Shown one piece after another: positions 30,521-42,201 of a stretch of 64,000 bases of DNA. Each line of letters starts with the position of its first letter. Within the stretch, counting starts at the first letter, position 1. The notes under the pieces are model-generated. The model was given only the letters and a program-made list of their open reading frames with translations, had not been told where the DNA came from and ran no database searches. Source of the stretch: Cellulomonas sp. SLBN-39 (GTDB taxonomy: Bacteria > Actinomycetota > Actinomycetes > Actinomycetales > Cellulomonadaceae); NCBI RefSeq assembly GCF_006715865.1, contig NZ_VFOA01000001.1, positions 3,596,001-3,660,000 on the forward strand, in the 5' to 3' direction. A program made the position numbers and the translations under genes.

Positions 30521-30931
30521 TCAGGGCAGCGTGAGGACAGCCGCTCCCCCGCACTCGCCGCCGCCCTGGGGGCGCAGCCCGTCGGCGTCGAGCACGTACG
30601 TGCGCCCGCCGCGGTCGCTCGCACCACGCAGGCAGTACACGCCCGCCTCCACGACCACGTCGAGGCTGTTGCCGGGCGTGACGCGCACGTCGGCCCGCAC
30701 CTGGTCGGCGTCCATCGCGGCGTCGCCCTCGCGCGCCGCCGTGACAGCGACGAGGAGGTTGCGCAGGTCGGACTGCACGGACGCCTCGATCGCCGAGGTC
30801 CGCTGCGCGATGAGCACGGGCACGGCGATCGCCGCGAGCACGCCGATGATGATCACGACGACGAGCAGCTCGGTCAGGGTGAAACCGCGCTCGCGCGCGG
30901 CCCCGCCGGCGGCGGGGTGGTCAGTAGTCAC
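30521..30931 (-). CDS. second type IV pilin / GspG-like pseudopilin
   Basis: 136 residues. The leader ends ARERG and is followed by FTLTELLVVVIIIGVLAAIA with Glu at +5. The C-terminal domain differs from the major pilin and contains two cysteines (GVYCLRG and GGGECGG) that could form a disulphide loop. GTG at 30931 lies six bases after the pilC stop, so it is made with the motor proteins. It could be a minor subunit or an alternative filament subunit. Confidence 0.85.
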   Translation of the reverse strand: MTTDHPAAGGAARERGFTLTELLVVVIIIGVLAAIAVPVLIAQRTSAIEASVQSDLRNLLVAVTAAREGDAAMDADQVRADVRVTPGNSLDVVVEAGVYCLRGASDRGGRTYVLDADGLRPQGGGECGGAAVLTLP

Positions 30932-30937
30932 CGGGGC

Positions 30938-32164
30938 CTACTGGATGTACTCGAAGATGGTGAAGATCGGCAGGTACATCGCGATGATCATGCCGCCGAT
31001 GACCGAGCCGAGGACCACGATCATGAGCGGCTCGATGAGGCTGGTGAGCTGCTCGGTCGTCGCCTCGACCTCCTGGTCGTAGAAGTCCGCGACCTTGGAC
31101 AGCATCGTGTCCAGCGCCCCGGTGTCCTCGCCGACGGCCATCATCTGCACCACCATCGGCGGGAAGATCGGGTGGTCGGACAGCGGTCCGGACAGCGAGT
31201 TGCCGGACCGCACGGACTCCTGCACCTGGCGGGTGGCGCGCTCGATGACGATGTTGCCGCTGGTCTCCCCCACGATCTCCAGGGCCTGCAGCAGCGGGAC
31301 ACCGGCGTGGATCATCGACCCGAAGTTGCGGGTGAACCGCGAGATGGCGATCTTCTGGAAGAGCTTGCCGAACACCGGCACCTTGAGCTTGACCGGGTCG
31401 ACCTTCTCGCGCACGGCACGGTCGTTCTTGTGCTTGCCCCACCAGACCGCGAAGACCGCGAGCGCCACGGCGGTCGGGATCGCCGTCCACTTGACGACTC
31501 CCGAGAGCCACACGAGGAACGCCGTCGCCGGGGGCAGCTCGCCGCCGAGGGACGCGAACATCTCCGAGAAGATCGGCACGATGAACAGCAGCATGCCGAC
31601 GACCGCGAGGATCGCGATGACGAACACCACGACCGGGTAGGTCATCGCGGACTTCACCTTGCCGCGCAGCTTGACCTCGGCCTCGAAGTTCGCGGCGACG
31701 GAGATCAGCACCTCGTCGAGGAACCCGCCGACCTCGCCCGCCTTGACCATGTTGATCATCAGCGGCGGGAACTCCTGGTGGTGCTTGGCCAGCGCCGCGG
31801 AGAACGCCTGCCCCGTCTCGACGTCGTTGCGCACCTGCGCCACGACCTTCGCCAGGGGCTTGGACTCCGTCTGCTCGGCGAGGATCGCCAGGGCGCGGAT
31901 CAGCGAGAGGCCCGAGCTGATCATCGTCGCGAGCTGGCGCGACAGGATCGCGAGGTCCTTGATCGTGACCCGGTCGCTGATGCCCGGGATGGAGATCTCG
32001 GTGTTCAGCCCCGACGTGCTGACCTGGTTGATCGAGACCGCCGCGAGGCCCATCTCGCGCAACCGGTTCGCGACGGCCGCCTCGTTGGGGGCCTCGACGC
32101 GCCCCTTGACGATCTTGCCGTTGCGGTCCCGGACCGCGTACTCGAACGTCTTCGTCGCCGCCAT
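30938..32164 (-). CDS. pilC: type IV pilus inner-membrane platform protein PilC
   Basis: 408 residues, the membrane platform rotated by PilB and PilT. It has two GspF-type repeats: the first around LAILSRQLATMISSGLSLIRALAIL with MVKAGEVGGFLDEVL, the second around RFTRNFGSMIHAGVPLLQALEIV with MMAVGEDTGALDTML. Three hydrophobic helices are present, the last at the C-terminus (LIEPLMIVVLGSVIGGMIIAM). ATG at 32164 shares its A with the pilT stop. Confidence 0.94.
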   Translation of the reverse strand: MAATKTFEYAVRDRNGKIVKGRVEAPNEAAVANRLREMGLAAVSINQVSTSGLNTEISIPGISDRVTIKDLAILSRQLATMISSGLSLIRALAILAEQTESKPLAKVVAQVRNDVETGQAFSAALAKHHQEFPPLMINMVKAGEVGGFLDEVLISVAANFEAEVKLRGKVKSAMTYPVVVFVIAILAVVGMLLFIVPIFSEMFASLGGELPPATAFLVWLSGVVKWTAIPTAVALAVFAVWWGKHKNDRAVREKVDPVKLKVPVFGKLFQKIAISRFTRNFGSMIHAGVPLLQALEIVGETSGNIVIERATRQVQESVRSGNSLSGPLSDHPIFPPMVVQMMAVGEDTGALDTMLSKVADFYDQEVEATTEQLTSLIEPLMIVVLGSVIGGMIIAMYLPIFTIFEYIQ

Positions 32165-33765
32165 CAGTACCCCGGTCCTCCGTAGCCGCCGGCCCCACCC
32201 TGCGGGGCGGAGCCCGAGCGCCCGGTGAGCCGGTTGTAGTCCTCGACGTGGTGGCACTTCTCCAGGCCGACCTCGTAGCTCACGCGGCCGGACTTCACGA
32301 GCTCGGCCAGGTGCTGGTCGAGGGTGTGCATGCCCTGCTGGGCACCGGCCTGCATGGCCGAGTAGATCTGGTGGGTCTTGCCCTCGCGGATGAGGTTGCG
32401 GATGCCCGGCGTCGCCACCAGCACCTCGGTCGCGACCGCACGGCCCGGCGAGTCCGCGCGCTTGCACAGCGTCTGGGACACCACGCCCTGCAGGGCACCG
32501 GCGAGCTGGGTGCGCACCTGGGCCTGCTGCGACGGCGGGAACACGTCGATGATGCGGTCGATGGTCTGCGCGGCGTCCTGCGTGTGCAGGGTCGCGAACA
32601 CCAGGTGCCCGGTCTCGGCGGCGGTCAGCGCGACCGAGATCGTCTCCAGGTCGCGCATCTCGCCGACGAGGATGATGTCGGGGTCCTGGCGCAGCACGTG
32701 CTTGAGCGCGTTGGCGAACGAGTGGGTGTCCTGCCCGATCTCCCGCTGGTTGACCAGGCACTTCTTGTGGTTGTGGAGGAACTCGATGGGGTCCTCGACG
32801 GTCATGATGTGGTCCTCGCGGGTGCGGTTCGCGAGGTCGATCACCGCCGCCAGCGTCGTCGACTTGCCGGAGCCGGTGGGCCCGGTGACGAGCACCAGGC
32901 CGCGCGGCAGGTTGGCGAAGGACCCGACGACCGGCGGGACGCCCAGCTCCTCGAGCGGCTTGATCTCGTAGGGGATGACACGGAACGCGGCGCCGATCGC
33001 CTCGCGCTGCTGGTAGAGGTTCACGCGGAACCGGGCCAGGTTGCGCACCGAGTACGACAGGTCGAGCTCGAGGTGCTCCTCGAACCGCTCCCGCTGCTTC
33101 TGCGACAGGATCGCGTAGAGCGAGCGGCGCAGCGCGTCGCCCTCGACGACGGCGAACCCGTCGAGCGCCTTGAGCGACCCGCTGACCCGGGCCATCGGCA
33201 CCGAGCCCGTGGTCAGGTGCGCGTCCGAGCCGCCGAGGCGGACGAGCTCGCGCAGCACCTGGTCGACGTCGATGTCGTCATCGCGCCGGTCCTGCCCCAC
33301 GCCCGCGCGGGCGGCGGCACGGCCGGCGGCCCGGGTCTGCGGTGCCGGCGCACCCGGCGGCGGTGCGGCGACGCGCATCGACGCGGGCACGGGCACGGAC
33401 GTGTGCGCGGGCGGCGGAACCTGCCCGGCGGGCACCGCGGCCGGCGGCACGTACGGCGGCAGCCCCTCGGGCGGGGCGGGCGGTACGGAGGTCGGCACAC
33501 CGGGGGTCATCGAGCCCCACGCGCCCTGCGCGGGCACGGGTGCACCGCCCTGCGCGTGCACGGGTGCTGGACCCTGCGTGTGGCCCGGGGCCGTCGCGTA
33601 GGCGGGTACGGGTGCCGGCACGGCGTGCAGGGGTGCCGACGGGGCACCCCCCTGCGACGGGATGGGCGCGTACACCGCCTGCGGCGCGGGGCCCGCCTGG
33701 GGCCCCGCGGGCCGGTACGGCGGCAGCGGCCGCCTCGGCTCCCCGCTCGGGTAGGAGTCGGTCAC
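32164..33765 (-). CDS. pilT: pilus retraction ATPase PilT with Pro-rich N-terminal extension
   Basis: 533 residues. I start at GTG 33765 because GGAGGG lies about six bases upstream. Residues 1 to about 150 are Pro/Ala/Gly-rich and disordered, well beyond the usual ~350-residue PilT. The core then shows GGSDAHLTTGSVPM, Walker A GPTGSGKST, the Asp box (TVEDPIEFLH), Walker B DPDIILVGEMRD and the His box HLVFATLHTQDA, with the PilT-specific AVIDLANR region. It ends with a Gly/Tyr tail. Retraction of pili implies twitching or DNA uptake, subject to experiment. Confidence 0.93.
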   Translation of the reverse strand: MTDSYPSGEPRRPLPPYRPAGPQAGPAPQAVYAPIPSQGGAPSAPLHAVPAPVPAYATAPGHTQGPAPVHAQGGAPVPAQGAWGSMTPGVPTSVPPAPPEGLPPYVPPAAVPAGQVPPPAHTSVPVPASMRVAAPPPGAPAPQTRAAGRAAARAGVGQDRRDDDIDVDQVLRELVRLGGSDAHLTTGSVPMARVSGSLKALDGFAVVEGDALRRSLYAILSQKQRERFEEHLELDLSYSVRNLARFRVNLYQQREAIGAAFRVIPYEIKPLEELGVPPVVGSFANLPRGLVLVTGPTGSGKSTTLAAVIDLANRTREDHIMTVEDPIEFLHNHKKCLVNQREIGQDTHSFANALKHVLRQDPDIILVGEMRDLETISVALTAAETGHLVFATLHTQDAAQTIDRIIDVFPPSQQAQVRTQLAGALQGVVSQTLCKRADSPGRAVATEVLVATPGIRNLIREGKTHQIYSAMQAGAQQGMHTLDQHLAELVKSGRVSYEVGLEKCHHVEDYNRLTGRSGSAPQGGAGGYGGPGY

Positions 33766-33903
33766 GTCGTCCCTCCACGTCGTCGTCCCGGCGGTCGGCA
33801 CCGGGCTGCGGGCCGACCCCTGCCGGGGCTCGTCATCTCATCGGCCGCACCGGCCCGGTACTTGAGCGGGTGTCCGGGTGCGACCGTGCCGTCGGGCGCG
33901 TCG

Positions 33904-35697
33904 TCAGGCGACGACGCGCAGGATCTCCTCGATCGACGTGTCCCCCGCGGCGACCTTGTACCAGCCGTCCTCGCGGAGCGTGATCATGCCCTGCTTGACG
34001 GCGGTGGCGCTGATGTCCGCGGCCGAGGAGTGCGCGACGGCGTGCCGCTCGATCTCCTCGGTGACCCGCATGACCTCGTGCAGCGCGAGCCGCCCGCGGT
34101 AGCCGGTCCGCGAGCACGTGGCGCAGCCCGCGGGGCGGAACAGCTCGGGCACGGGCTCGCCGGGCATCCACGGGAACCGGGCGGCCTCGAGCTCGTGCGG
34201 GGTCGGGGTGTACGGCTCCTTGCACTTGCCGCACAGGCGCCGCGCGAGCCGCTGGGCGACCACCGCGTCGAGGGCCGAGCCGACGAGGAACGGCTCGATG
34301 CCCATCTCCGTCAGACGGGTCACGGCCGACGGGGCGTCGTTGGTGTGCAGCGTGGAGAGCACGAGGTGACCGGTCAGGGCCGCCTCGACGGCGATCTGCG
34401 CGGTCTCGTGGTCACGGATCTCACCGAGCAGCACCACGTCGGGGTCGGACCGCAGGATGGAGCGCAGCGCCCCGGCGAACGTCAGGCCCGCCTTGGGGTT
34501 GACCTGCACCTGGTTGATCCCGGGCAGCCGGTACTCGACCGGGTCCTCGACGGTGATGACGTTGATCTCGGGCTTGGACACGGCGTTCAGCGTCGCGTAC
34601 AGCGTCGTGGACTTGCCCGAACCCGTGGGGCCGGTGACGAGGATCATCCCGTAGGGCTTGGTGTACGCCTCGCGGTACGTCGTGTAGTTGTGGTCGAGGA
34701 ACGACAGGTCCCGCAGGTCCAGGCTCGCGGTGGAGTTGTCGAGGATGCGCATGACGATCTTCTCGCCCCACACCGTCGGCAGGGTCGCCACGCGCAGGTC
34801 GATCTTGCGACCGTTGTGCACCACGGACATGCGGCCGTCCTGCGGCTTGCGCTTCTCCGCGATGTCGATGTCGCTCATGATCTTCACGCGGCTGATCACG
34901 CCGCCCTGGATGTTCTTGGGCGAGCGCTGCGTCTCGTGCAGCACCCCGTCGATCCGGTACCGCACCCGCAGGTCGTGCTCGGTCGGCTCGATGTGGATGT
35001 CCGACGCCCGGTCGGTGATCGCCTGCGTCACCAGCAGGTTCACGTACCGCACGATGGGCGCGTCGTCGTCGACGAACTCCCCCAGGCGCGACAGGTCCGC
35101 CTCGGGCTCGGTCTGCTCGTCCTCGAACGCCGACGAGAGGTCCTCCATCTCGCCGTCCGCGCGCACGTACCGGTCGATGGCCCGCAGCAGGTTGTCGTAC
35201 GCCGCGATCACGGGCACGACGGCCCGGCCCGAGATGGACCGCACGTCGTCGACCGCGACGACGTTGCCCGGGTCGGCCGTGGCCAGCAGGATCGCGCCGT
35301 CGGAGAACCCGACGGGCAGGACCGTGTACCGCCGGCACAGCGCCCCCGGCACCATGGCCACCGCGGCGCGCTCCACGGGGTAGTCGTCGAGGTCGACGAA
35401 CTGCATGCCGACCTGCTGCGCGAGCGCCTGGACCAGCTGGCCCTCCGACAGGACGCCCAGCTCGACGAGCGTGCGCCCCAGGGAGCTGCCCCGCGTCAAC
35501 TGCTCGTCCATCGCAGCCAGCAGCTGCGACTCCGTCACGAACCCCTCGTCGAGCAGGATCTCCCCGAGCTGCTTCACCGTGCGCGCCTCCCCGTCCTCGC
35601 CGGGCGCGCGAGTGTCCACGCTCCCGTTCGAGGCCATCGGCACGGTGGCAGGCGCCCATGAGGACACCTGACCAGGTCCACCCGTGGTGACGACCAC
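33904..35697 (-). CDS. pilB: pilus extension ATPase PilB (GspE family)
   Basis: 597 residues in the longest reading (GTG 35697); ATG 35637 is an alternative that gives 577, and neither has a good ribosome binding site. The N-terminal MshE-like domain (LGEILLDEGFVTESQLLAAM) often binds cyclic-di-GMP in PilB relatives. The motor core has Walker A GPTGSGKST, DPVEYRLPGINQ, Walker B DPDVVLLGEIRD and HLVLSTLHTNDA. The zinc tetracysteine CGKC...CATC typical of PilB is present. It is the first gene of the locus, 145 bases downstream of aroE. Confidence 0.94.
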   Translation of the reverse strand: MVVTTGGPGQVSSWAPATVPMASNGSVDTRAPGEDGEARTVKQLGEILLDEGFVTESQLLAAMDEQLTRGSSLGRTLVELGVLSEGQLVQALAQQVGMQFVDLDDYPVERAAVAMVPGALCRRYTVLPVGFSDGAILLATADPGNVVAVDDVRSISGRAVVPVIAAYDNLLRAIDRYVRADGEMEDLSSAFEDEQTEPEADLSRLGEFVDDDAPIVRYVNLLVTQAITDRASDIHIEPTEHDLRVRYRIDGVLHETQRSPKNIQGGVISRVKIMSDIDIAEKRKPQDGRMSVVHNGRKIDLRVATLPTVWGEKIVMRILDNSTASLDLRDLSFLDHNYTTYREAYTKPYGMILVTGPTGSGKSTTLYATLNAVSKPEINVITVEDPVEYRLPGINQVQVNPKAGLTFAGALRSILRSDPDVVLLGEIRDHETAQIAVEAALTGHLVLSTLHTNDAPSAVTRLTEMGIEPFLVGSALDAVVAQRLARRLCGKCKEPYTPTPHELEAARFPWMPGEPVPELFRPAGCATCSRTGYRGRLALHEVMRVTEEIERHAVAHSSAADISATAVKQGMITLREDGWYKVAAGDTSIEEILRVVA

Positions 35698-35704
35698 ACG
35701 GGTG
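35679..35704. repeat. inverted repeat across the longest pilB start
   Basis: CACCCGTGGT and ACCACACGGGTG pair with a two-base bulge around GACG, covering the GTG at 35697. It may be an operator or a leader hairpin, in which case translation would start at the later ATG 35637. Confidence 0.35.
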
Positions 35705-35842
35705 ACACGTCCACCGGTCGGCGCACCCGGTTCGTCCGCCTCGCCCGCGCCGTCCCGGTTCCGCCGTCCCCCTGGGACCGAGCACGGAGGTGAGCCGGTC
35801 CGTCGCCCTGGAGAACCGTGTCAGGAGGTGCGCGACAGCAGG

Positions 35843-36694
35843 TCAGGCCGCGCTGACGAGCGCGTCCTCGAGGGCCCGCCCCATCCGCTCCACCGGTGCG
35901 GGGTGCCCGGTCATCAGGCGGACCTGCTCGACGGCCTGGTGCAGCAGCATCCGCTCCCCGCCGACCACCGTGCCGCCCGCGGCGGCCCACGCCTGCGACA
36001 GGGCGGTGGGGCGCGGGTCGTAGACGACGTCGAGGAGCACGCCCGCCACCGAGCCGCCGAGTGCGGCCGCGAGACCGTCGGCGGCGTGCGCGGGCAACGT
36101 CGAGACCACCGCACCCGCCGACCGGAGCGCCGCCGGCGCCTCGTCGAGGGGGCGCAGCACCGGGCTCACGCCCATGCGGTGCGCGGCACGCAGGAGGCCG
36201 GCGGCCCGCGCGACGGAGCGCACGTGCACCGTCGGGGTGGTGCAGCCGAGCTGGGCGAGCGCGGCGAGGGTCGAGGCGGCGGTGGCGCCGGCGCCGAGCA
36301 CCGCCGCGCTGCGCAGCCCTCCGGTGACGCCGCCCTCGCCGAGGGCCGCGACGAGCCCGTGCACATCGGTGTTCGCGCCCGTGAGGACGCGTCCCGCGCC
36401 GGAGCCCTGGATCAGCACCGTGTTGACCGCGCCGACCACGTCGGCCAGAGGCTCGACGTGGTGCAGCAGGGGGCGGACCGCCTGCTTGAGCGGCATGGTG
36501 ACGCTCAGCCCCGCCCACGTCCCGTCGAGCCCGGCGACGAACCCCGGCAGCTGCCCCTCTGTGACGTCGGCGGCGTCATACCGCCAGACGTCGTCGATAC
36601 CCAGGGCGGCGTACGCGGCCCGGTGCAGCACGGGCGACAACGAGTGCGCCACCGGGTGACCGATGACCGCAGCGCGCATCAGGACGCGCGTCAC
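35843..36694 (-). CDS. aroE: shikimate dehydrogenase
   Basis: Reduces 3-dehydroshikimate with NADPH. 283 residues from GTG 36694, which overlaps the mltG stop by GTGA; ATG 36679 (MRAAVIGHPVAHSLSP) is the alternative. Shikimate-binding SLSP lies at the N-terminus, the catalytic Lys in SVTMPLKQAV, then GAVNTVL and TGANTDVHG. The dinucleotide fold is VLGAGATAAST, where the glycine-rich loop is shorter than the usual GAGG. The last block is GGERMLLHQAVEQ. It ends the alaS-ruvX-mltG-aroE row. Confidence 0.95.
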   Translation of the reverse strand: MTRVLMRAAVIGHPVAHSLSPVLHRAAYAALGIDDVWRYDAADVTEGQLPGFVAGLDGTWAGLSVTMPLKQAVRPLLHHVEPLADVVGAVNTVLIQGSGAGRVLTGANTDVHGLVAALGEGGVTGGLRSAAVLGAGATAASTLAALAQLGCTTPTVHVRSVARAAGLLRAAHRMGVSPVLRPLDEAPAALRSAGAVVSTLPAHAADGLAAALGGSVAGVLLDVVYDPRPTALSQAWAAAGGTVVGGERMLLHQAVEQVRLMTGHPAPVERMGRALEDALVSAA

Positions 36695-37908
36695 GAGTTC
36701 TCGGCTACCCACTGCCGGTACAGGGCCCGATTCTCTTCGTGTTCGTCGTTGGTCGTGGCGAAGCGGGTCTCGCCGGTGTCGAGGTTGACCGTCATCCAGA
36801 ACAGCCACGAACCGTCAGCGGGGTTGAGCACCGCGTCGATCGACTTCTCGCCAGGCGAAGCGATGGGGGTGGGCGGCAGCCCGACACGGAGGTTGAGGTT
36901 GTAAGGGCTGTCGGACGTGTCGAGCATGTCCGTGGTCAACTCCGTCCCCGAGATCCCCAGCCCGTACGCGAGCGACGCGTCGATCTGGAGCCGCATGTCC
37001 TGGTCGATCCGGTTCTGGATCGCCCGCGCCATCTTGGGGCGGTCCTCGTCGTGGCGTGCCTCGCGCTCGATGAGCGAGGCCTTGATCAGCACCGTCTGCC
37101 ACTGGTCCTGGGCGATGCCCTTGGCGGTGAGGAGCTCGACCGTCTTCGTCGTCATCTGCTTCAGCACGCTGGCCGCGCTGGCGTCGGGCTCGACGGGGTA
37201 GGTCGAGGGGAACAACCACCCCTCGGGGTTGCCGCCCGCCTCCGCGGGCAGGCCGATCGCCGCGGGGTCGGCGGCGGCGGCCTTGAGGTCCTCGACCGAG
37301 ATGAGGGTGACCTCGTTGATGCGCTGGTAGATCTGCTCGGCGGTGTAGCCCTCGGGGATCGTCACGTTCATCGTCGCCCGGCTCTTCGGGTCGAGGAGCG
37401 CCACCACCGCCTCGCTGGCCTTCATCTCCAGCAGCAGCTTGTACGTGCCGGGCTGGATGGACGCAGCGTCGGGGTTCGCCTCGAACGCGTCGAGGAACGC
37501 GCCCTCGCTGGCCACGACGCCCGCGTCGACGAGGGCCGTGGCCATGTCCGCGCCGGTCGCACCGGCGGGGATCACGACGGGCTCGCCGCCCGGCCGGCCG
37601 GGACCGGTGTAGTCGGTCACCGCGGCAGCCGAGCTGGAACCACCGCCGAAGAGGCCGCCGAGCGCGCCGCCGAACAGGGAGAACACCACGTAGCCGGCAC
37701 CGGCGACCATGACGAGCGCGACCGCGAGGATGGCGTAGGAGCGGCGGCGACGCTGCTTCTTGACCTTCTCCTGGCGCCGGCGCGACGAGGCGCGCGAGCG
37801 GCGTCGGGGCTCCTCCGGGGGCGCGCCCGCGGGCGTGCGGTCGCCGAAGAGGTCGGCGGCGCCGCCCTCGGCCTGAGCCGGGGCCCACCATTCCGTGTGG
37901 TTGCTCAC
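36691..37908 (-). CDS. mltG: endolytic murein transglycosylase MltG (YceG-like)
   Basis: Membrane-anchored lytic transglycosylase that trims nascent glycan strands. 405 residues: a basic cytoplasmic tail with RRRSRASSRRRQEKVKKQRRR, one helix (about 58-80) and the external YceG domain. The catalytic Glu sits in IKASLIEREA, and YGLGISG, NLNLRVGLPPTPIASPGEKSI and VNLDTGETRFA complete the signature. GTG at 37908 follows the ruvX stop by seven bases. Confidence 0.95.
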   Translation of the reverse strand: MSNHTEWWAPAQAEGGAADLFGDRTPAGAPPEEPRRRSRASSRRRQEKVKKQRRRRSYAILAVALVMVAGAGYVVFSLFGGALGGLFGGGSSSAAAVTDYTGPGRPGGEPVVIPAGATGADMATALVDAGVVASEGAFLDAFEANPDAASIQPGTYKLLLEMKASEAVVALLDPKSRATMNVTIPEGYTAEQIYQRINEVTLISVEDLKAAAADPAAIGLPAEAGGNPEGWLFPSTYPVEPDASAASVLKQMTTKTVELLTAKGIAQDQWQTVLIKASLIEREARHDEDRPKMARAIQNRIDQDMRLQIDASLAYGLGISGTELTTDMLDTSDSPYNLNLRVGLPPTPIASPGEKSIDAVLNPADGSWLFWMTVNLDTGETRFATTNDEHEENRALYRQWVAENS

Positions 37909-37915
37909 CTGGTCG

Positions 37916-38479
37916 TCACTCCACGGTCGTCGTGCCGTCGCCTGCAGCCTCCCCCGACGCCGGGCTCCGTGGGTCCAGGTCCACGTCGACCCGTTCCCCG
38001 GGGCGACGGCCTGTCGCCCGCTCGGCGTCCAGCGCGTACTGCAGGATCACCACCGCGGCCGCCTGGTCGACGACCTCACGGTGGCGGCGTCCGGATCGGC
38101 CGGACGCCTGGAGCGCGTGATGCGCGGACACGGTGCTCATCCGCTCATCGACCAGACGGACCCCCGTGGGGGCCGCGGCCTGCGCCAGGGCGACAGCGTA
38201 CGCGCGCGCAGCGCCCGCCGACGAGCCTTCGGCACCTGAGAGGTGTCGGGGAAGTCCGACATACACGACCTGCGCACCACGCTCACGCACCTCGTCCGCG
38301 ATCCGGACGACGTCCGGAGACGTCGCGTGGACCGTCCCCGCGGCGCGTCGGACCGTCGCGACCGGCGTGGCGAGCATCCCGTCGGGGTCGCTCGCCGCGA
38401 CACCGACGCGGACGCTGCCGACGTCGACCGCGAGGCGGGCGCCCCGGGTCACGGGTGCGTCGTCGGAGCGGCGTGCCAC
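37916..38479 (-). CDS. ruvX: RuvX/YqgF family Holliday junction resolvase
   Basis: RNase H-fold nuclease involved in pre-16S rRNA processing or recombination. 187 residues from GTG 38479, two bases after the alaS stop; GTG 38452 is also possible. The acidic positions are visible: Asp in LAVDVGSVRVGVAASD, Glu in VRLVDERMSTVSAH, and Asp in VVDQAAAVVILQ, with VGLPRHLSG between them. The C-terminus is extended by about 25 polar residues. Confidence 0.92.
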   Translation of the reverse strand: MARRSDDAPVTRGARLAVDVGSVRVGVAASDPDGMLATPVATVRRAAGTVHATSPDVVRIADEVRERGAQVVYVGLPRHLSGAEGSSAGAARAYAVALAQAAAPTGVRLVDERMSTVSAHHALQASGRSGRRHREVVDQAAAVVILQYALDAERATGRRPGERVDVDLDPRSPASGEAAGDGTTTVE

Positions 38480-38480
38480 G

Positions 38481-41165
<2,685 letters not shown>

Positions 41166-41265
41166 GTCGTCCTCGTGGTTCTCGTCGCCGCGGGCGGCGG
41201 TGCTCGGTTCTGGGGGCGCCGGCGCGCGGTGCGCGTCGGGCGGGCCGCGGTGCGGCCGGTCGGGC

Positions 41266-41655
41266 TCAGAAGAACGGTGCCCGGTCGTCGTCGTCGGGGT
41301 CCTGCGTGGGGGCGTCGCGCCAGCCGCGGGCGGCCAGGTCGGCGGCGAGGTCGTCCTCGCCCGCACGGGCACCGCCGAAGGTCGCGCGCAGCTCGTCGCG
41401 GCGGCGTGGGGCCTGGGCCCGCAGCTCGTCGACGTCGACGTCGCCGACGAGCGCGGCCAGCAGCTCGGCCTCGCGCTCGGCGACGCCCTGCCGGAAGTCC
41501 GTGCGGGCGGCGTCTGCGGCCCGGGCCAGCCGGACGGCACCGGTGACGGCCTCGGTCGCCCCGGGCGGTGCGTACGTCTCGACGAGCCGGCGGCCCTGCC
41601 GCACGACCACGACCGTCAGGGCGACGCCGACGCCGATCCAGAAGACCCGCCTCAC
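41266..41655 (-). CDS. DUF6167-like small membrane protein
   Basis: 129 residues with one N-terminal helix (VFWIGVGVALTVVVVRQGRRLV), an Ala-rich region and an acidic tail (QDPDDDDRAPFF). It is the small protein usually found between a DUF948 protein and alaS in actinobacteria; the DUF number is from memory. GTG at 41655 overlaps the upstream stop by GTGA. Function unknown. Confidence 0.8.
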   Translation of the reverse strand: MRRVFWIGVGVALTVVVVRQGRRLVETYAPPGATEAVTGAVRLARAADAARTDFRQGVAEREAELLAALVGDVDVDELRAQAPRRRDELRATFGGARAGEDDLAADLAARGWRDAPTQDPDDDDRAPFF

Positions 41656-42014
41656 GGCCGGCTGCCCCGGCGCAGGCCGTCGACGGCCCGCCGCACGCCG
41701 TAGGAGAAGGCCGCGACCTTGATGAGGGGGCCGCCGACCGTGGCGGTCACCAGCGAGGTGAGCGCCGAGACGTTCTCGCCGACCTGCGCCGCCGCCGTGG
41801 TCAGCGTGTCGACCTTCTCGAGCTGGCCGGCCGAGGAGGCCACCAGCTGGGCGGTCTCGTCGAGCACCGGCACCGAGTGGTCCGTCAGCGCCTTGACCGA
41901 CGCGCGCGCCTCGTCCAGCACGCCGCCGAGCTTGAGCAGCGGCACCGCGAGCAGCCCCACGAGCAGCACGAACGCGATCGCCGCGATGAGTCCCGCGACG
42001 TCTCCCACCGACAT
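41652..42014 (-). CDS. DUF948 membrane protein
   Basis: 120 residues: an N-terminal helix (about 6-28) followed by an amphipathic coiled-coil-like region (LDEARASVKALTDHSVPVLDETAQLV) and VTATVGGPLIKVAAFSYGVRRAV, all typical of DUF948. It is coupled to the next small membrane protein and may help organise the envelope; there is no defined function. Confidence 0.85.
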   Translation of the reverse strand: MSVGDVAGLIAAIAFVLLVGLLAVPLLKLGGVLDEARASVKALTDHSVPVLDETAQLVASSAGQLEKVDTLTTAAAQVGENVSALTSLVTATVGGPLIKVAAFSYGVRRAVDGLRRGSRP

Positions 42015-42065
42015 CCCGGCTCCTTCCCCCGCTCGACTCGTGCGCAGCCGCGCTGCGCCCCGGCA

Positions 42066-42071
42066 ACCCTA
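42066..42071 (-). promoter_or_regulatory. -10 box ahead of the DUF948 gene
   Basis: TAGGGT on the minus strand, about 50 bases upstream of the ATG. It may drive the two small genes and possibly alaS-ruvX-mltG-aroE, although alaS is 100 bases further downstream of them. Confidence 0.5.
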
Positions 42072-42153
42072 CCCGCGCGCGCGGACCGGGTGCGGCGGCG
42101 CACCGCGCGCACCGTGCCCTGCCTCGCGCGCCCCGTGGCTGCCCCGGGACGAC

Positions 42154-42188
42154 GACGCCCCGCCGTGCGCGGGGCACGGCGGGGCGTC
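42154..42188 (-). terminator. rpsD terminator
   Basis: Perfect 15-bp arms (GACGCCCCGCCGTGC and its complement) around GCGGG, 13 bases after the rpsD stop. Confidence 0.88.
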
Positions 42189-42201
42189 GAGGAGGGGTGC
42201 G

